Source: Sphingobacterium psychroaquaticum
GTDB taxonomy: Bacteria > Bacteroidota > Bacteroidia > Sphingobacteriales > Sphingobacteriaceae
Assembly: GCF_900177625.1 (NCBI RefSeq)
Contig: NZ_FXAU01000008.1
Coordinates: 211,906-275,905 of the forward strand
Length of the DNA stretch: 64,000 bases
Direction of reading: 5' to 3'
Shown here: positions 1 to 8,369 of the stretch, one piece after another
Layout of the letters: each line of letters opens with the position of its first letter
Numbering within the stretch: the first letter of the stretch is position 1
Position numbers and translations under genes: made by a program
Notes under the pieces: model-generated
Databases searched by the model: none
What the model saw: the letters and a program-made list of their open reading frames with translations, nothing else
Told to the model about the DNA's origin: nothing

Positions 1-139
1 TCAGTGTTTTTAAGAAATTTTTGACATGGACCGTCTTCTCAAAGTGTATGGTTCCGCCCTGCGGAAAATAAGCATACTGTGCGGATAATGTGTGAGAACA
101 CAAAATGACTATCCATAAAATTACGATTCGAATACGCAT
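1..139 (-). CDS. Secreted protein, N-terminal part only (possibly GLPGLI-like)
   Basis: Partial gene that runs off the left edge. Its ATG (139-137) shares one base with the TAA of the upstream outer membrane protein gene, so the two are translationally coupled. The visible 46 residues begin with MRIRIVILWIVILCSHTLSA, a clear signal peptide ending near SAQ, followed by a segment containing GGTIHFEKTVHVKNF. In Bacteroidota a small secreted GLPGLI-type protein often follows an OMP_b-brl_3 barrel, which suggests the assignment, but too little is visible to confirm the family. Export to the periplasm or outer membrane is well supported; the function is not known. Confidence 0.6.
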   Translation of the reverse strand, partial: MRIRIVILWIVILCSHTLSAQYAYFPQGGTIHFEKTVHVKNFLKTL

Positions 140-2901
140 TATTCAGCACCTCCTTTCATCGATGTAAAATCCCAACTAACTTGTAACATAAAAAAACGTC
201 CTATTGTATTATATCTTTCTTGTACCAACGTACTTCCATTTTGTCTTCTGGAAAAACCAACATTTTGATTCAATGCATCCTGAACATAAAAGTCCATGGT
301 TAATGATTCATTTTTCAAGAACTTTTTACTCACCCCTGGTTTCCACAACAGACGATCAAATTTCTCGTTAAACACCCCGGTTGGAGCCTGATACGTATAA
401 TCCATATCAGAATATACCTTTATCTTTAAGGGTAAAAAATAAGCAAGGTTCCCTGTTAATCCATATTCAAAACCATTGCTATTTAAGTTCGGCTGTAGCG
501 AATTCTTTAACACATTGTATCTCGGTCTGAAGCCAACATCAAAGTCAAGCCCTTTCTTTGCATATCGATTGAAACCAAGGCTAAAGGCATAGTTCATATT
601 ATTATTTTCACTTAGATCTCCATTGATATAATTGAAATAGTTGTTATAACCTCCCGAAAGCTCCAGGTTAATGCGCACTTTTTTCTTTTTCCAGACGTTC
701 ATTCCGGTTCCTCCATAAAATCGAAACGTTTGTCCTACATCCTCCAAATTGGTGTAGAAAAATGTACGGATACCTTCGGCAATCGTTATATTTTGCTGAA
801 TATTATTGAATTGTTGGCTCCATCCTACATTAGCATACGAATAACGATCTTTTAACGGATTGTATGCATTATAGCTCAAGCCGTATTCGTTGGACTGGGA
901 CGGCTTCAAGTTTTCATTTCCAACAATAATATTGAGGGGGTCCGTATTTTGTTTCAAGGGTTGTACCTGTGACAACGACGGTAAATTATTGTACCGATTA
1001 AAACGAAGGCCTACACTTTTACTTTTCGATAATTTATAACGCAAAAAGACCGAAGGACTATAGGTGAAATAATCCCTATTTAAATCTAGTTTCTGATAGT
1101 TATTAACCTGATAGAGGTTATCATTTCGAAACGAATTGGTCACACCTGCATCCAACAAATCCGAACGGTAATTAAACGATAGGTTGGCTCCGTGCCTTGT
1201 CGTATTAAAATCAAAATCATTACTAAACTCAAGATCTAGATCATCGTATTCTCCATCGATTTTATTATATGAATTATTAACGGAAGAAGCGTTGCTCCGA
1301 CTAAACTCGTACTGCAAGCTGCTTGTTAGCTTCTTCGTGATTGGTTCCGAATAAGTAAGGGACGAACGGAAACCTGTCCTTTTACTAATCATCTCTTTAC
1401 GCTGGTCAATTTCTTGTTTGGAATGTAATTCCCCAGCATTATAAAGATTAGTCGTTGATTGTAAAAAGCCATTCCCCTTATCCTCGTTTACCTCTCCATT
1501 TGCACGCAACGAAAAGGATCGTCCTTCTTTTCGAAATTTACGCGTCAGGTACACGCTATAATTAAACCCCTGTTTATCGGTTGTCGTATGCTGAGAAGAA
1601 GTATTATCATTCAATGTCACATCATCTCCATCAGAATTTCTTGCTTTCCTGGTCCGATCGGATTCCGATTTCCCTTTCGAAGCACCCATCGAAAAAGTTG
1701 CTGTCGTAAGAGAATCAATATTCAAATCATAACGTCCATTAAAACGATGCTTATCATTACTTGAAAAATTAGTACTATTGTCATTGCTGTTTAATATAGA
1801 ATCTTTCGCATTCTCTTGTGAGAGCACAGCAGCCACTTCATCCTTCTCCGTATGTCCAAGCTTGTAACTCATATTTACTTTGTGCTTCCCACCCTTCCAG
1901 CTATCAGCGAAAGAAACGCCCGTGCTCCATGCCTTTGGCTTACCTCGTCCATCCCAATAATCCATTTCATCACCAGACCAAGAAAAATACATTCCCCCAT
2001 CATCCCCGACCTCAGTCGACATATTGGAAAAACCAAATTTATCACTGTCTTCCCAATTCAGAGAGACCGTACCGTCATTACTTCCCAGCGCATAAAATCC
2101 AATCTTTTGCGAACCCGAAAATTTATTGACCGCAACTTTTCCCGTGTAGTACCCGGCAGACTTGTCTCCACCGCCACCAGCATCAATCTTACCAAAGACG
2201 CCTTTCTTTGCGTCTTCTTTTAGCTTCAGGTTTATCGTTTGAAGGCGCTGTCCATCATCCACCCCCGTACGCTCTGCCTCCTCCGTTTTTTTCTCATACA
2301 CCTGTACTTTATCCACCATATCCGAACGGATATTCTTCGTTACCAAGGTCGGGTCGTTGCCAAAAAATTCCTCCCCATCGACCAGCACCTTCTCTACTTT
2401 TTTTCCTTGCGCGGTTATTTGACCATTGGCATCCACGGTGATACCAGGCAATACGCGAAGCAGATCTTGTACTTTCGCATTCTTCTCAACCGTAAAACTT
2501 GAGGCGTTATATTCCGTGGTGTCTCCCTTAATAACAATAGGTATTTTTCCTGTAACGACAATCTCCTCTAATAAATGGCTAACACTCGTTAAGGCAACTT
2601 GACCCAGATTTAAATCTTTATTTCCAATGACATTTTTTACAACAGCCCCAAATTTAGGGTAGCTTACGACCAGCAAATAATCGGCCGTATCGGGTCGCAT
2701 TAATGAAAATCGACCCTCAAGATCGACACGTGTATGCGCCACCAGGATAGAGTCTTTTGCCTGCAATAACATAACAGTTGCATGTACAAGTTTCGTAGTC
2801 CGCTCACCATCATCCACGACCTCTCCAACAACTTTGGTTTGGCCAAGTAAATCCATGCTACAGAACAAAAAACAACATAACATAAAGGTTAGTCTTCTCA
2901 T
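139..2901 (-). CDS. TonB-receptor-like outer membrane beta-barrel protein (OMP_b-brl_3 type)
   Basis: A 920-residue outer membrane protein. It has a signal peptide (residues 1-21, ending LLGQ), a carboxypeptidase-regulatory-like beta-sandwich (about 22-110), a plug-like segment (about 120-230) with the typical VLVDGEEFFGNDP motif, and a long C-terminal barrel rich in alternating aromatic residues that ends in SWDFTS. This architecture matches the Bacteroidota family of TonB-dependent-receptor-related barrels (OMP_b-brl_3, PF14905), often used for peptide or siderophore-like substrates; the substrate here cannot be read from sequence. It lies upstream of a secreted protein gene with a one-base stop/start overlap, forming an operon. 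No SusD partner is adjacent, so it is not a classical polysaccharide utilisation pair. Confidence 0.88.
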   Translation of the reverse strand: MRRLTFMLCCFLFCSMDLLGQTKVVGEVVDDGERTTKLVHATVMLLQAKDSILVAHTRVDLEGRFSLMRPDTADYLLVVSYPKFGAVVKNVIGNKDLNLGQVALTSVSHLLEEIVVTGKIPIVIKGDTTEYNASSFTVEKNAKVQDLLRVLPGITVDANGQITAQGKKVEKVLVDGEEFFGNDPTLVTKNIRSDMVDKVQVYEKKTEEAERTGVDDGQRLQTINLKLKEDAKKGVFGKIDAGGGGDKSAGYYTGKVAVNKFSGSQKIGFYALGSNDGTVSLNWEDSDKFGFSNMSTEVGDDGGMYFSWSGDEMDYWDGRGKPKAWSTGVSFADSWKGGKHKVNMSYKLGHTEKDEVAAVLSQENAKDSILNSNDNSTNFSSNDKHRFNGRYDLNIDSLTTATFSMGASKGKSESDRTRKARNSDGDDVTLNDNTSSQHTTTDKQGFNYSVYLTRKFRKEGRSFSLRANGEVNEDKGNGFLQSTTNLYNAGELHSKQEIDQRKEMISKRTGFRSSLTYSEPITKKLTSSLQYEFSRSNASSVNNSYNKIDGEYDDLDLEFSNDFDFNTTRHGANLSFNYRSDLLDAGVTNSFRNDNLYQVNNYQKLDLNRDYFTYSPSVFLRYKLSKSKSVGLRFNRYNNLPSLSQVQPLKQNTDPLNIIVGNENLKPSQSNEYGLSYNAYNPLKDRYSYANVGWSQQFNNIQQNITIAEGIRTFFYTNLEDVGQTFRFYGGTGMNVWKKKKVRINLELSGGYNNYFNYINGDLSENNNMNYAFSLGFNRYAKKGLDFDVGFRPRYNVLKNSLQPNLNSNGFEYGLTGNLAYFLPLKIKVYSDMDYTYQAPTGVFNEKFDRLLWKPGVSKKFLKNESLTMDFYVQDALNQNVGFSRRQNGSTLVQERYNTIGRFFMLQVSWDFTSMKGGAE

Positions 2902-3171
2902 AAAAAAGTAAAGGTTGTATCTAAGTACTACGAAAATATCATAATTAAATATGAGTTACATACAAGGCAAAACTATTTAACACTTAATTAACACGTACAC
3001 AGAGAATGATGCAAATATTAGAATTTTCCATACAAAGGGAAAAAATATTTTTATATCGCGTTTAATCTCCTATTTATTACACTTAAACACACACGTTAAA
3101 CACGTATACCAAACAATCATATTTGCCAAACCTTTACCCTCGCAAAGCCGTTTTATGAAATATTAATTATG

Positions 3172-3179
3172 TAACTTTG
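3172..3179 (+). promoter_or_regulatory. Probable -7 box for the dipeptidase gene
   Basis: TAACTTTG matches the Bacteroidota -7 consensus TAnnTTTG exactly and lies 16 bases before the start codon at 3196. No good -33 TTG/TTTG is visible at the usual spacing. Confidence 0.45.
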
Positions 3180-3195
3180 TAAAAACTTAAAATAT

Positions 3196-4566
3196 ATGCA
3201 AACGATAAAAGAATATGTTCAATCCAATAAGGATAGATTTTTAGAGGAATTGTTCGCCTTATTACGTTTTCCATCGGTTAGTGCTGATCCTAAATACAAG
3301 AATGATGTTGTCAAAACAGCTGAATTCGTTGCGCAAAAACTTAAAGATGCTGGCGCGGATAAAGTGGAGGTTTGCCCAACAGCTGGCAATCCGATTGTGT
3401 ATGGAGAAAAGATTATTGACCCAGCACTTCCTACCGTTTTAGTGTATGGGCATTATGATGTACAACCTGCTGATCCATTAGAGCTATGGGAAACACCTCC
3501 TTTTGAACCAACCGTACGTGATGGCAAAATCTATGCGCGCGGAGCAGCGGACGACAAAGGGCAATTTTACATGCATGTTAAAGCTTTTGAATACATGATT
3601 GCCAACCAAGCACTGTCATGTAATATCAAGTTTATGATTGAAGGAGAAGAAGAGGTAGGTTCTGTAAACTTAGGCACATTCGTAAAAGAAAACACAGAAC
3701 GCTTAAAAAGCGATGTAATTGTTATCTCTGATACCTCTATGATTAGTCTGGAACAACCTTCCATTGAAACAGGCTTGCGCGGCTTGTCCTACGTAGAGGT
3801 GGAGGTAACAGGACCGAACCGTGATTTACACTCAGGGGTGTATGGGGGTGCTGTAGCCAATCCAGCGACGATCCTCGCGAAACTTATTGCGTCTTTACAC
3901 GATGAGAACAACCATATCGCAATTCCTGGATTTTATGATGATGTATTGGAATTATCTCCCGCAGAAAGAGAAGCATTAAATAAAGCTCCTTTTGATATTG
4001 AAGAATACAAACAAGATTTAGGCGTTGGTGATATTTTTGGGGAAAAAGGTTTCACTACGATCGAAAGAACAGGTATCCGTCCAACTCTAGAGGTAAATGG
4101 TATCTGGGGTGGGTACATTGGTGAGGGTGCCAAAACGGTATTACCGTCTAAAGCATTTGCAAAAATATCAATGCGTTTGGTCCCAAATCAGAATTCGGAA
4201 AGAGTGACCGAACTGTTCAAAAAACATTTTGAAGGTATTGCTCCGGCCTATGTTAAAGTTGAGGTAAAACCACACCACGGCGGTGAACCAGTAGTTACAC
4301 CAACGGATAGTATTGCCTACAAAGCGGCGGAAAAAGCGTTGGAAGAAGCTTTCAACAAGAAACCAATTCCAACAAGAGGAGGAGGTTCAATTCCTATTGT
4401 AGCCCTTTTCGAAAAAGAGCTTAATGTAAAAACGGTACTACTAGGCTTCGGCTTAGACAGCGATAACTTACACTCTCCGAATGAGAAGTATGGTATTGAA
4501 AACTACTTAAAAGGGATCGAGACCATTCCTTCTTTCTTCAAGTATTTTGCTGAATTAAGTAAATAA
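3196..4566 (+). CDS. M20 family metallo-dipeptidase
   Basis: 456 residues, full length for the M20 dipeptidase group (CNDP/ArgE/DapE-related). Metal-binding features are visible: GHYDVQPAD near residues 85-93 with His86 and Asp88 as ligands, ARGAADDKGQ near 115-124 with the bridging Asp, GEEEVGS near 150 with the general-base Glu, and a late His in LHSPNEKYG near 430. No signal peptide, so it is probably a cytoplasmic enzyme that hydrolyses dipeptides or N-acyl amino acids. It is monocistronic, with its own -7 box upstream and a strong hairpin terminator directly behind. Exact substrate is not predictable. Confidence 0.93.
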   Translation: MQTIKEYVQSNKDRFLEELFALLRFPSVSADPKYKNDVVKTAEFVAQKLKDAGADKVEVCPTAGNPIVYGEKIIDPALPTVLVYGHYDVQPADPLELWETPPFEPTVRDGKIYARGAADDKGQFYMHVKAFEYMIANQALSCNIKFMIEGEEEVGSVNLGTFVKENTERLKSDVIVISDTSMISLEQPSIETGLRGLSYVEVEVTGPNRDLHSGVYGGAVANPATILAKLIASLHDENNHIAIPGFYDDVLELSPAEREALNKAPFDIEEYKQDLGVGDIFGEKGFTTIERTGIRPTLEVNGIWGGYIGEGAKTVLPSKAFAKISMRLVPNQNSERVTELFKKHFEGIAPAYVKVEVKPHHGGEPVVTPTDSIAYKAAEKALEEAFNKKPIPTRGGGSIPIVALFEKELNVKTVLLGFGLDSDNLHSPNEKYGIENYLKGIETIPSFFKYFAELSK

Positions 4567-4572
4567 TTTCAT

Positions 4573-4614
4573 AAAAGAGAAAAGCTCCACGACATTGGAG
4601 CTTTTCTCTTTTTT
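4573..4614 (+). terminator. Rho-independent terminator after the dipeptidase
   Basis: Perfect 17-bp stem (4573-4589 with 4596-4612), six-base loop, followed by T residues. A-rich on the other side, so it could act in both directions. Confidence 0.9.
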
Positions 4615-4629
4615 AGCTATGTTTGGTGC

Positions 4630-5373
4630 ATGAATAAGCTTCTGCGAAAAATGCATCTATATGCGTACTACGGTTTTGTTCTCTTTTTTTTCGCACTAGC
4701 ATACCCTAGATTGGCGTTCTTAGCACGTAAACCACAAAAAAACTACCAACGCATTGCACAAATCAGAAGGTGGATCAGCTTATCCTCTCTTCGCTTAGCA
4801 GGCATTCGTATCCAAGTTCTCCATCAGCCTGACCTGGATTGGTCTCAGAACTATATTATCTGCCCGAACCATACCTCCATCTTAGACATCAGTATATTAA
4901 ACTATATTGTGCCACCCAACTTTTCCTTTATGGGCAAGGTAGAATTGCTCAGCAATCCAGTAACCCGTATATTTTTCAAAACTATTGATATTGCTGTTGA
5001 TCGGAACAGTAAAGTATCTTCTTTCAAAGCTTTCAAACAAGGAGACACCTTACTCAAGGAAGGGAAATCCCTCGTTATCTTTCCCGAAGGAAAAATTGAC
5101 GATGAATATCCACCAATTATGCATCCTTTCAAGGCAGGGCCATTTCGACTCGCAACAGATAATAATAAGGCTATTCTTCCAGTCGTTATACACAATGCTT
5201 GGGAACTTTTGTGGGACGATGGTTTTAGATTTGGCATGAAATCTGGCACCCTATATCTATCGATTCTAGATCCCATATCTCCGCATTTAGAGGGGCACGA
5301 AAAAGATAAAGATTTAGCAGACTCTGTTTACAAACAGATGAATTTTTCTTGGCAAATGTATAATAAATCGTAA
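4630..5373 (+). CDS. 1-acyl-sn-glycerol-3-phosphate acyltransferase (PlsC family)
   Basis: 247-residue membrane-associated acyltransferase that would add the second acyl chain to lysophosphatidic acid in phospholipid synthesis. The HX4D catalytic motif is present as NHTSILD (His81, Asp86), the substrate-binding FPEG block as FPEGKID near residue 152, and an N-terminal hydrophobic segment (about 10-30) should anchor it to the inner membrane. The gene begins 16 bases after the dipeptidase terminator and is followed after 24 bases by an ABC ATPase gene on the same strand, so the two may be co-transcribed. A role on another lysolipid is possible. Confidence 0.9.
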   Translation: MNKLLRKMHLYAYYGFVLFFFALAYPRLAFLARKPQKNYQRIAQIRRWISLSSLRLAGIRIQVLHQPDLDWSQNYIICPNHTSILDISILNYIVPPNFSFMGKVELLSNPVTRIFFKTIDIAVDRNSKVSSFKAFKQGDTLLKEGKSLVIFPEGKIDDEYPPIMHPFKAGPFRLATDNNKAILPVVIHNAWELLWDDGFRFGMKSGTLYLSILDPISPHLEGHEKDKDLADSVYKQMNFSWQMYNKS

Positions 5374-5397
5374 CTTAACCTACATATTGCGAACTAC

Positions 5398-6156
5398 ATG
5401 AACAATGAATACTTAATTGAGATTGATGACATCGGCAGACAGTATATTGTTGGTAATCAAGAAATAGACGCCCTCAAATCTGTTACATTAAAGATCAAAA
5501 AAGGTGAATTTGTCGCCTTAATGGGTCCCTCCGGATCAGGAAAATCAACCTTAATGAATATCTTAGGGTGTTTGGATACACCGACCAAAGGACGATATGT
5601 GTTGAACGGCCACGATGTTTCGGATATGAGCGAAAATGACCTTGCGGCGATCCGCAATAAGGAAATTGGTTTTGTTTTTCAAACGTTCAACCTACTCCCT
5701 AAAAGTACGGCCTTAGAAAACGTAGCCCTTCCATTAATTTATGCGGGTTATAGTAAAAAGGTGCGGGAAGAACGGGCACAGCGGACCTTGGAGAACGTAG
5801 GCTTAGGAAATAGGGTCGATCACCGTCCTAATGAACTGTCGGGAGGACAACGTCAGCGTGTTGCCGTTGCACGGGCTTTAATTAATGAACCATCCATTAT
5901 CTTAGCGGATGAGCCAACAGGAAACCTCGATACTAAGACTTCTATTGAAATTATGGGATTGATTGAGGATATCCATGCAAAAGGAAATACCATTATCCTC
6001 GTTACCCATGAGGAAGATATCGCACAACATGCGCACCGTATTGTAAGAATGCGTGACGGATTAATTGAAGATGATTATACGAACCCTAGCATAAAGTCCG
6101 TAAAGCCCCGATTGGAAGCATTACGAGAAAAGGGTTCAGACTTTGAAAATTTATAA
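5398..6156 (+). CDS. ABC transporter ATP-binding protein (MacB/LolD-type)
   Basis: 252-residue ABC ATPase. Walker A GPSGSGKST (about 42-50), Q-loop VFQTFNLLP (about 94-102), signature LSGGQRQRVAVARAL (about 142-156), Walker B IILADEPTGNLD (about 162-173) and the switch His in LVTHEED are all intact. The closest subfamily is that of MacB, LolD and FtsE-like ATPases that work with FtsX-type permeases in mechanotransmission, lipoprotein release or antimicrobial export. No permease gene is adjacent; the C-terminal tail (about 225-252) extends beyond the minimal ATPase. The partner must be encoded elsewhere. Confidence 0.88.
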   Translation: MNNEYLIEIDDIGRQYIVGNQEIDALKSVTLKIKKGEFVALMGPSGSGKSTLMNILGCLDTPTKGRYVLNGHDVSDMSENDLAAIRNKEIGFVFQTFNLLPKSTALENVALPLIYAGYSKKVREERAQRTLENVGLGNRVDHRPNELSGGQRQRVAVARALINEPSIILADEPTGNLDTKTSIEIMGLIEDIHAKGNTIILVTHEEDIAQHAHRIVRMRDGLIEDDYTNPSIKSVKPRLEALREKGSDFENL

Positions 6157-6218
6157 CTTTTTAAATCACTCAAAATCAACAAATTACCAACAGCGCGGTA
6201 ACATAACATTCTTTTGAC

Positions 6219-6248
6219 TTGATTTAGTTAATAATTATGTTATTTTTG
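6219..6248 (+). promoter_or_regulatory. Promoter for the DUF2795 gene
   Basis: TTG (6219-6221), 19-base spacer, TATTTTTG (6241-6248), an exact match to the Bacteroidota TAnnTTTG box. Transcription would start near 6252, about 25 bases before the ATG at 6277. Confidence 0.6.
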
Positions 6249-6276
6249 CGAAAATAGCAAATATAAATTATTAGAT

Positions 6277-6498
6277 ATGTATTGGACACTAGAACTAGCA
6301 TCACACTTAGAAGATGCACCATGGCCAGCAACTAAAGACGAGTTAATCGACTATGCTATTCGTTCAGGAGCTCCAGTTGAGGTGATAGAAAATCTCCAAG
6401 CTTTGGAAGACGATGGCGAGCCATATGAAAACATTGAAGAGATTTGGCCTGACTATCCGACGAAAGACGATTTCTTTTTTAACGAAGACGAGTATTAA
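6277..6498 (+). CDS. DUF2795 family small acidic protein
   Basis: 73 residues, strongly acidic, with a long run of Asp/Glu at the C-terminus and a start MYWTLELASHLEDAPWPA. The pattern of a short helical domain (WPATKDELIDYAIRSGAP, then a helix and EDDGEPY) matches the conserved Bacteroidota DUF2795 proteins, whose function is unknown. The gene is well supported by an upstream promoter and a perfect stem-loop terminator ten bases after its stop codon. It is likely cytoplasmic and single-copy; no function can be inferred from neighbours. Confidence 0.85.
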   Translation: MYWTLELASHLEDAPWPATKDELIDYAIRSGAPVEVIENLQALEDDGEPYENIEEIWPDYPTKDDFFFNEDEY

Positions 6499-6505
6499 GT
6501 ATTAT

Positions 6506-6534
6506 AAAAAACGCCTCCCCGAGGCGTTTTTTAT
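6506..6534 (+). terminator. Terminator after the DUF2795 gene
   Basis: Perfect 12-bp stem (6506-6517 with 6521-6532), three-base loop CCC, T-tract included in the right arm. The symmetric A- and T-tracts mean it could also act on the other strand. Confidence 0.85.
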
Positions 6535-6553
6535 GTGTAAATCCATTTTTATC

Positions 6554-7012
6554 ATGCGACAATACATTTGCACTATTATAATCCTTCTAACTGTGCTTAC
6601 GGTATCTGCTCAACAAAGCACTAACGAAGTAGACAAAGATATATCGATCATAAAAAACTTTGTTACTAGTGTTGCGGATGAGGAAGTCCGTGCGGATGTC
6701 ATCTTAAGTCAACATCTGCTCCTAAAAGGGGAACTGTCTAATGACACCTACGATTACCTGGAAGCGAGTGTGCAGGAGATCCGATTGAACTTACAAAACA
6801 GAAAGCTAGAAGATATTCAATACATTCCCTTCAATAAATTACCACGTAAAGAAACAAAAGATATAGATCCGGAAGGGAAACCAACAGACAAAATGTACTT
6901 CTTGCGATACAAAGACCGTCAGTTACTCGCGGTTTATATCGAAGCGGATAAAATCGCTTCTTTTACACTGGTATCCAAAGGCAATAATATGGCACATTTT
7001 GTAACCTACTAG
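6554..7012 (+). CDS. Secreted protein of unknown function
   Basis: 152 residues from the chosen ATG at 6554, which gives a proper signal peptide (basic MRQ, hydrophobic residues about 5-15, cleavage after VSAQ near residue 19). An in-frame ATG at 6533 would add seven residues, and longer versions would run into the DUF2795 gene and its terminator, so they are rejected. The mature part is mixed alpha/beta with several charged segments and the phrase KMYFLRYKDRQLLAVYIE near the C-terminus. I do not recognise a family. It is probably periplasmic. It lies directly behind the terminator of the preceding gene, so it should have its own promoter or depend on read-through. Confidence 0.7.
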   Translation: MRQYICTIIILLTVLTVSAQQSTNEVDKDISIIKNFVTSVADEEVRADVILSQHLLLKGELSNDTYDYLEASVQEIRLNLQNRKLEDIQYIPFNKLPRKETKDIDPEGKPTDKMYFLRYKDRQLLAVYIEADKIASFTLVSKGNNMAHFVTY

Positions 7013-7098
7013 ATGCTGTTGCAAACGGTTATTCAATGGTAAAAAAATATTCATCCGTTCCGTTCTCACTATTTAATTATAAAAGTTTTTTATAAAAA

Positions 7099-7130
7099 TT
7101 TGCAGTTCATTATTTAATTTTTGATATTTG
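7099..7130 (+). promoter_or_regulatory. Promoter of the trp leader and operon
   Basis: TTTG (7099-7102), 20-base spacer, GATATTTG (7123-7130), a seven-of-eight match to TAnnTTTG. Transcription would start near 7134, about 15 bases before the leader peptide ATG at 7149. Confidence 0.65.
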
Positions 7131-7148
7131 CTTTAATCAACAACAAAA

Positions 7149-7196
7149 ATGATATTTTCAATCGTAAATAAAGCATGGTGGTGGCACAACAGTTAA
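7149..7196 (+). CDS. trp operon leader peptide (three consecutive Trp codons)
   Basis: A 15-codon reading frame, MIFSIVNKAWWWHNS, between a good promoter and a terminator hairpin in front of trpD. Three tandem TGG codons (7176-7184) are what a ribosome-stalling sensor for charged tRNA-Trp needs. The stop codon lies in the loop of a small hairpin (7185-7190 with 7198-7203). This is the layout of a classical translation-coupled attenuator, and of the class described in Bacteroidota as the Bacteroid-trp RNA motif (recalled, not checked). Expected behaviour: stalling at the Trp codons when Trp is scarce allows an antiterminator to form and trpDFBA to be read. Confidence 0.85.
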   Translation: MIFSIVNKAWWWHNS

Positions 7197-7273
7197 TGTT
7201 GTGGCGAAATCCTATTGCTTGAAATATTTACATCAAAAAATAGTGGGCTTGCCGTTTTGGCGAGCCTTTTTTT
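7185..7273 (+). promoter_or_regulatory. trp transcription attenuator
   Basis: Segments visible: pause-like hairpin 7185-7190/7198-7203; terminator stem 7246-7253 (GGCTTGCC) with 7259-7266 (GGCGAGCC), loop GTTTT, then seven T residues (7267-7273). A competing antiterminator is possible between GTGGCGA (7201-7207) and TTGCCGT (7249-7255), which would sequester the left arm of the terminator. The pairings are read by eye; energies were not computed. Confidence 0.8.
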
Positions 7274-7378
7274 GTAGAAAAAACCTGCGTGTTCGCTAAA
7301 ACAATATACCCATCAACTGTACCCATTATGTGGAAGCAGCGTAGCGTACATTAGTTTATTTATTTTCTTTATTCTGTT

Positions 7379-8368
7379 ATGAAAGAAATACTAGCTCATT
7401 TATTTGAGTACAAAACATTTACAAAAGAAGAGGCTTACAATATCCTCACGAATATGGCGACGGGCAAATATGATGCACACCAAATAGCGGCCTTTATGAC
7501 CATATATGGGATGCGTAGCATTCGCGTGGAGGAGCTCAGTGGCTTCCGTGACGCCATGTACGATCTATGTCTTAAAATGGAGTTTCCAGGATACGATCTT
7601 ATCGACTTATGTGGTACAGGTGGCGATGGAAAAAATACATTTAACATCTCAACACTGGCCTCTTTTGTTGTCGCTGGCGCCGGATACCATGTAGCGAAAC
7701 ACGGGAACGTAGGCGTTTCATCGGGCTGTGGATCTTCCAATGTTATGGAATATTTAGGCTATACTTTTACGAATGATAAGAGTATCTTGAACAGCCAACT
7801 GGATGAAGCAAATATATGTTTCTTACATGCGCCTCTATTTCACCCCGCCATGAAGACAGTCGCTCCTATTCGCCGTGCACTTGGCGTAAAAACTTTCTTT
7901 AATATGTTGGGTCCCTTGACAAATCCTGCAAGCCCAAAATATCAAGCCGTTGGTGTTTTCAGTTTAGAGCTTGCCCGATTATACAACTATCTGTATCAAC
8001 AAACCGAAAAGCAGTATAGTATTATTCATGCCTTAGATGGTTACGATGAAATATCACTGACAGGTGATTTTAAAATTATAAGTAATGCCGGAGAAAATGC
8101 CTACGAAGTGACACAATTAGGTTTCGAACCACTTGCGGCGAACCGCATCAAAGGCGGTGATACCGTAGAAGAAGCGGCCAAAATATTCACCACGATTATC
8201 CAAGGGCAGGGCGACGATGCCCAGAACAATGTTGTCCTTACCAATGCGGCATTTGCAATAAAGACGATCCACCCCGAAAAGAGTTTTGCCGACTGCTTCT
8301 ATGAGGCAGAAGAATCCTTACTTCGGGGCAATGCGTTACGTTCATTCAAAAAAATTACGCAAAATTAA
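7379..8368 (+). CDS. trpD: Anthranilate phosphoribosyltransferase
   Basis: 329 residues, usual length. It joins anthranilate to phosphoribosyl pyrophosphate in the second step of tryptophan synthesis. The PRPP/Mg-binding loop GTGGDGKNTFNIST (about residues 79-92), KHGNVGVSSGCGSSN (about 106-120) with the anthranilate contacts, and the RRALGVKTFFNMLGPLTNP block (about 164-182) are typical of TrpD. First structural gene behind the attenuator; trpF follows after a single base. No trpE or trpG precedes it, so its anthranilate must come from a synthase encoded elsewhere. Confidence 0.96.
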   Translation: MKEILAHLFEYKTFTKEEAYNILTNMATGKYDAHQIAAFMTIYGMRSIRVEELSGFRDAMYDLCLKMEFPGYDLIDLCGTGGDGKNTFNISTLASFVVAGAGYHVAKHGNVGVSSGCGSSNVMEYLGYTFTNDKSILNSQLDEANICFLHAPLFHPAMKTVAPIRRALGVKTFFNMLGPLTNPASPKYQAVGVFSLELARLYNYLYQQTEKQYSIIHALDGYDEISLTGDFKIISNAGENAYEVTQLGFEPLAANRIKGGDTVEEAAKIFTTIIQGQGDDAQNNVVLTNAAFAIKTIHPEKSFADCFYEAEESLLRGNALRSFKKITQN

Positions 8369-8369
8369 T

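Noticed and set aside
1818..2502. Plus-strand frames of 77-123 residues inside the outer membrane protein gene
   Set aside because: Antisense shadows of a well-supported 920-residue gene, Pro/His-rich and without family resemblance.
6413..6553. Longer start for the secreted protein at 6554
   Set aside because: It would lie inside the DUF2795 gene and its terminator and would bury the signal peptide.
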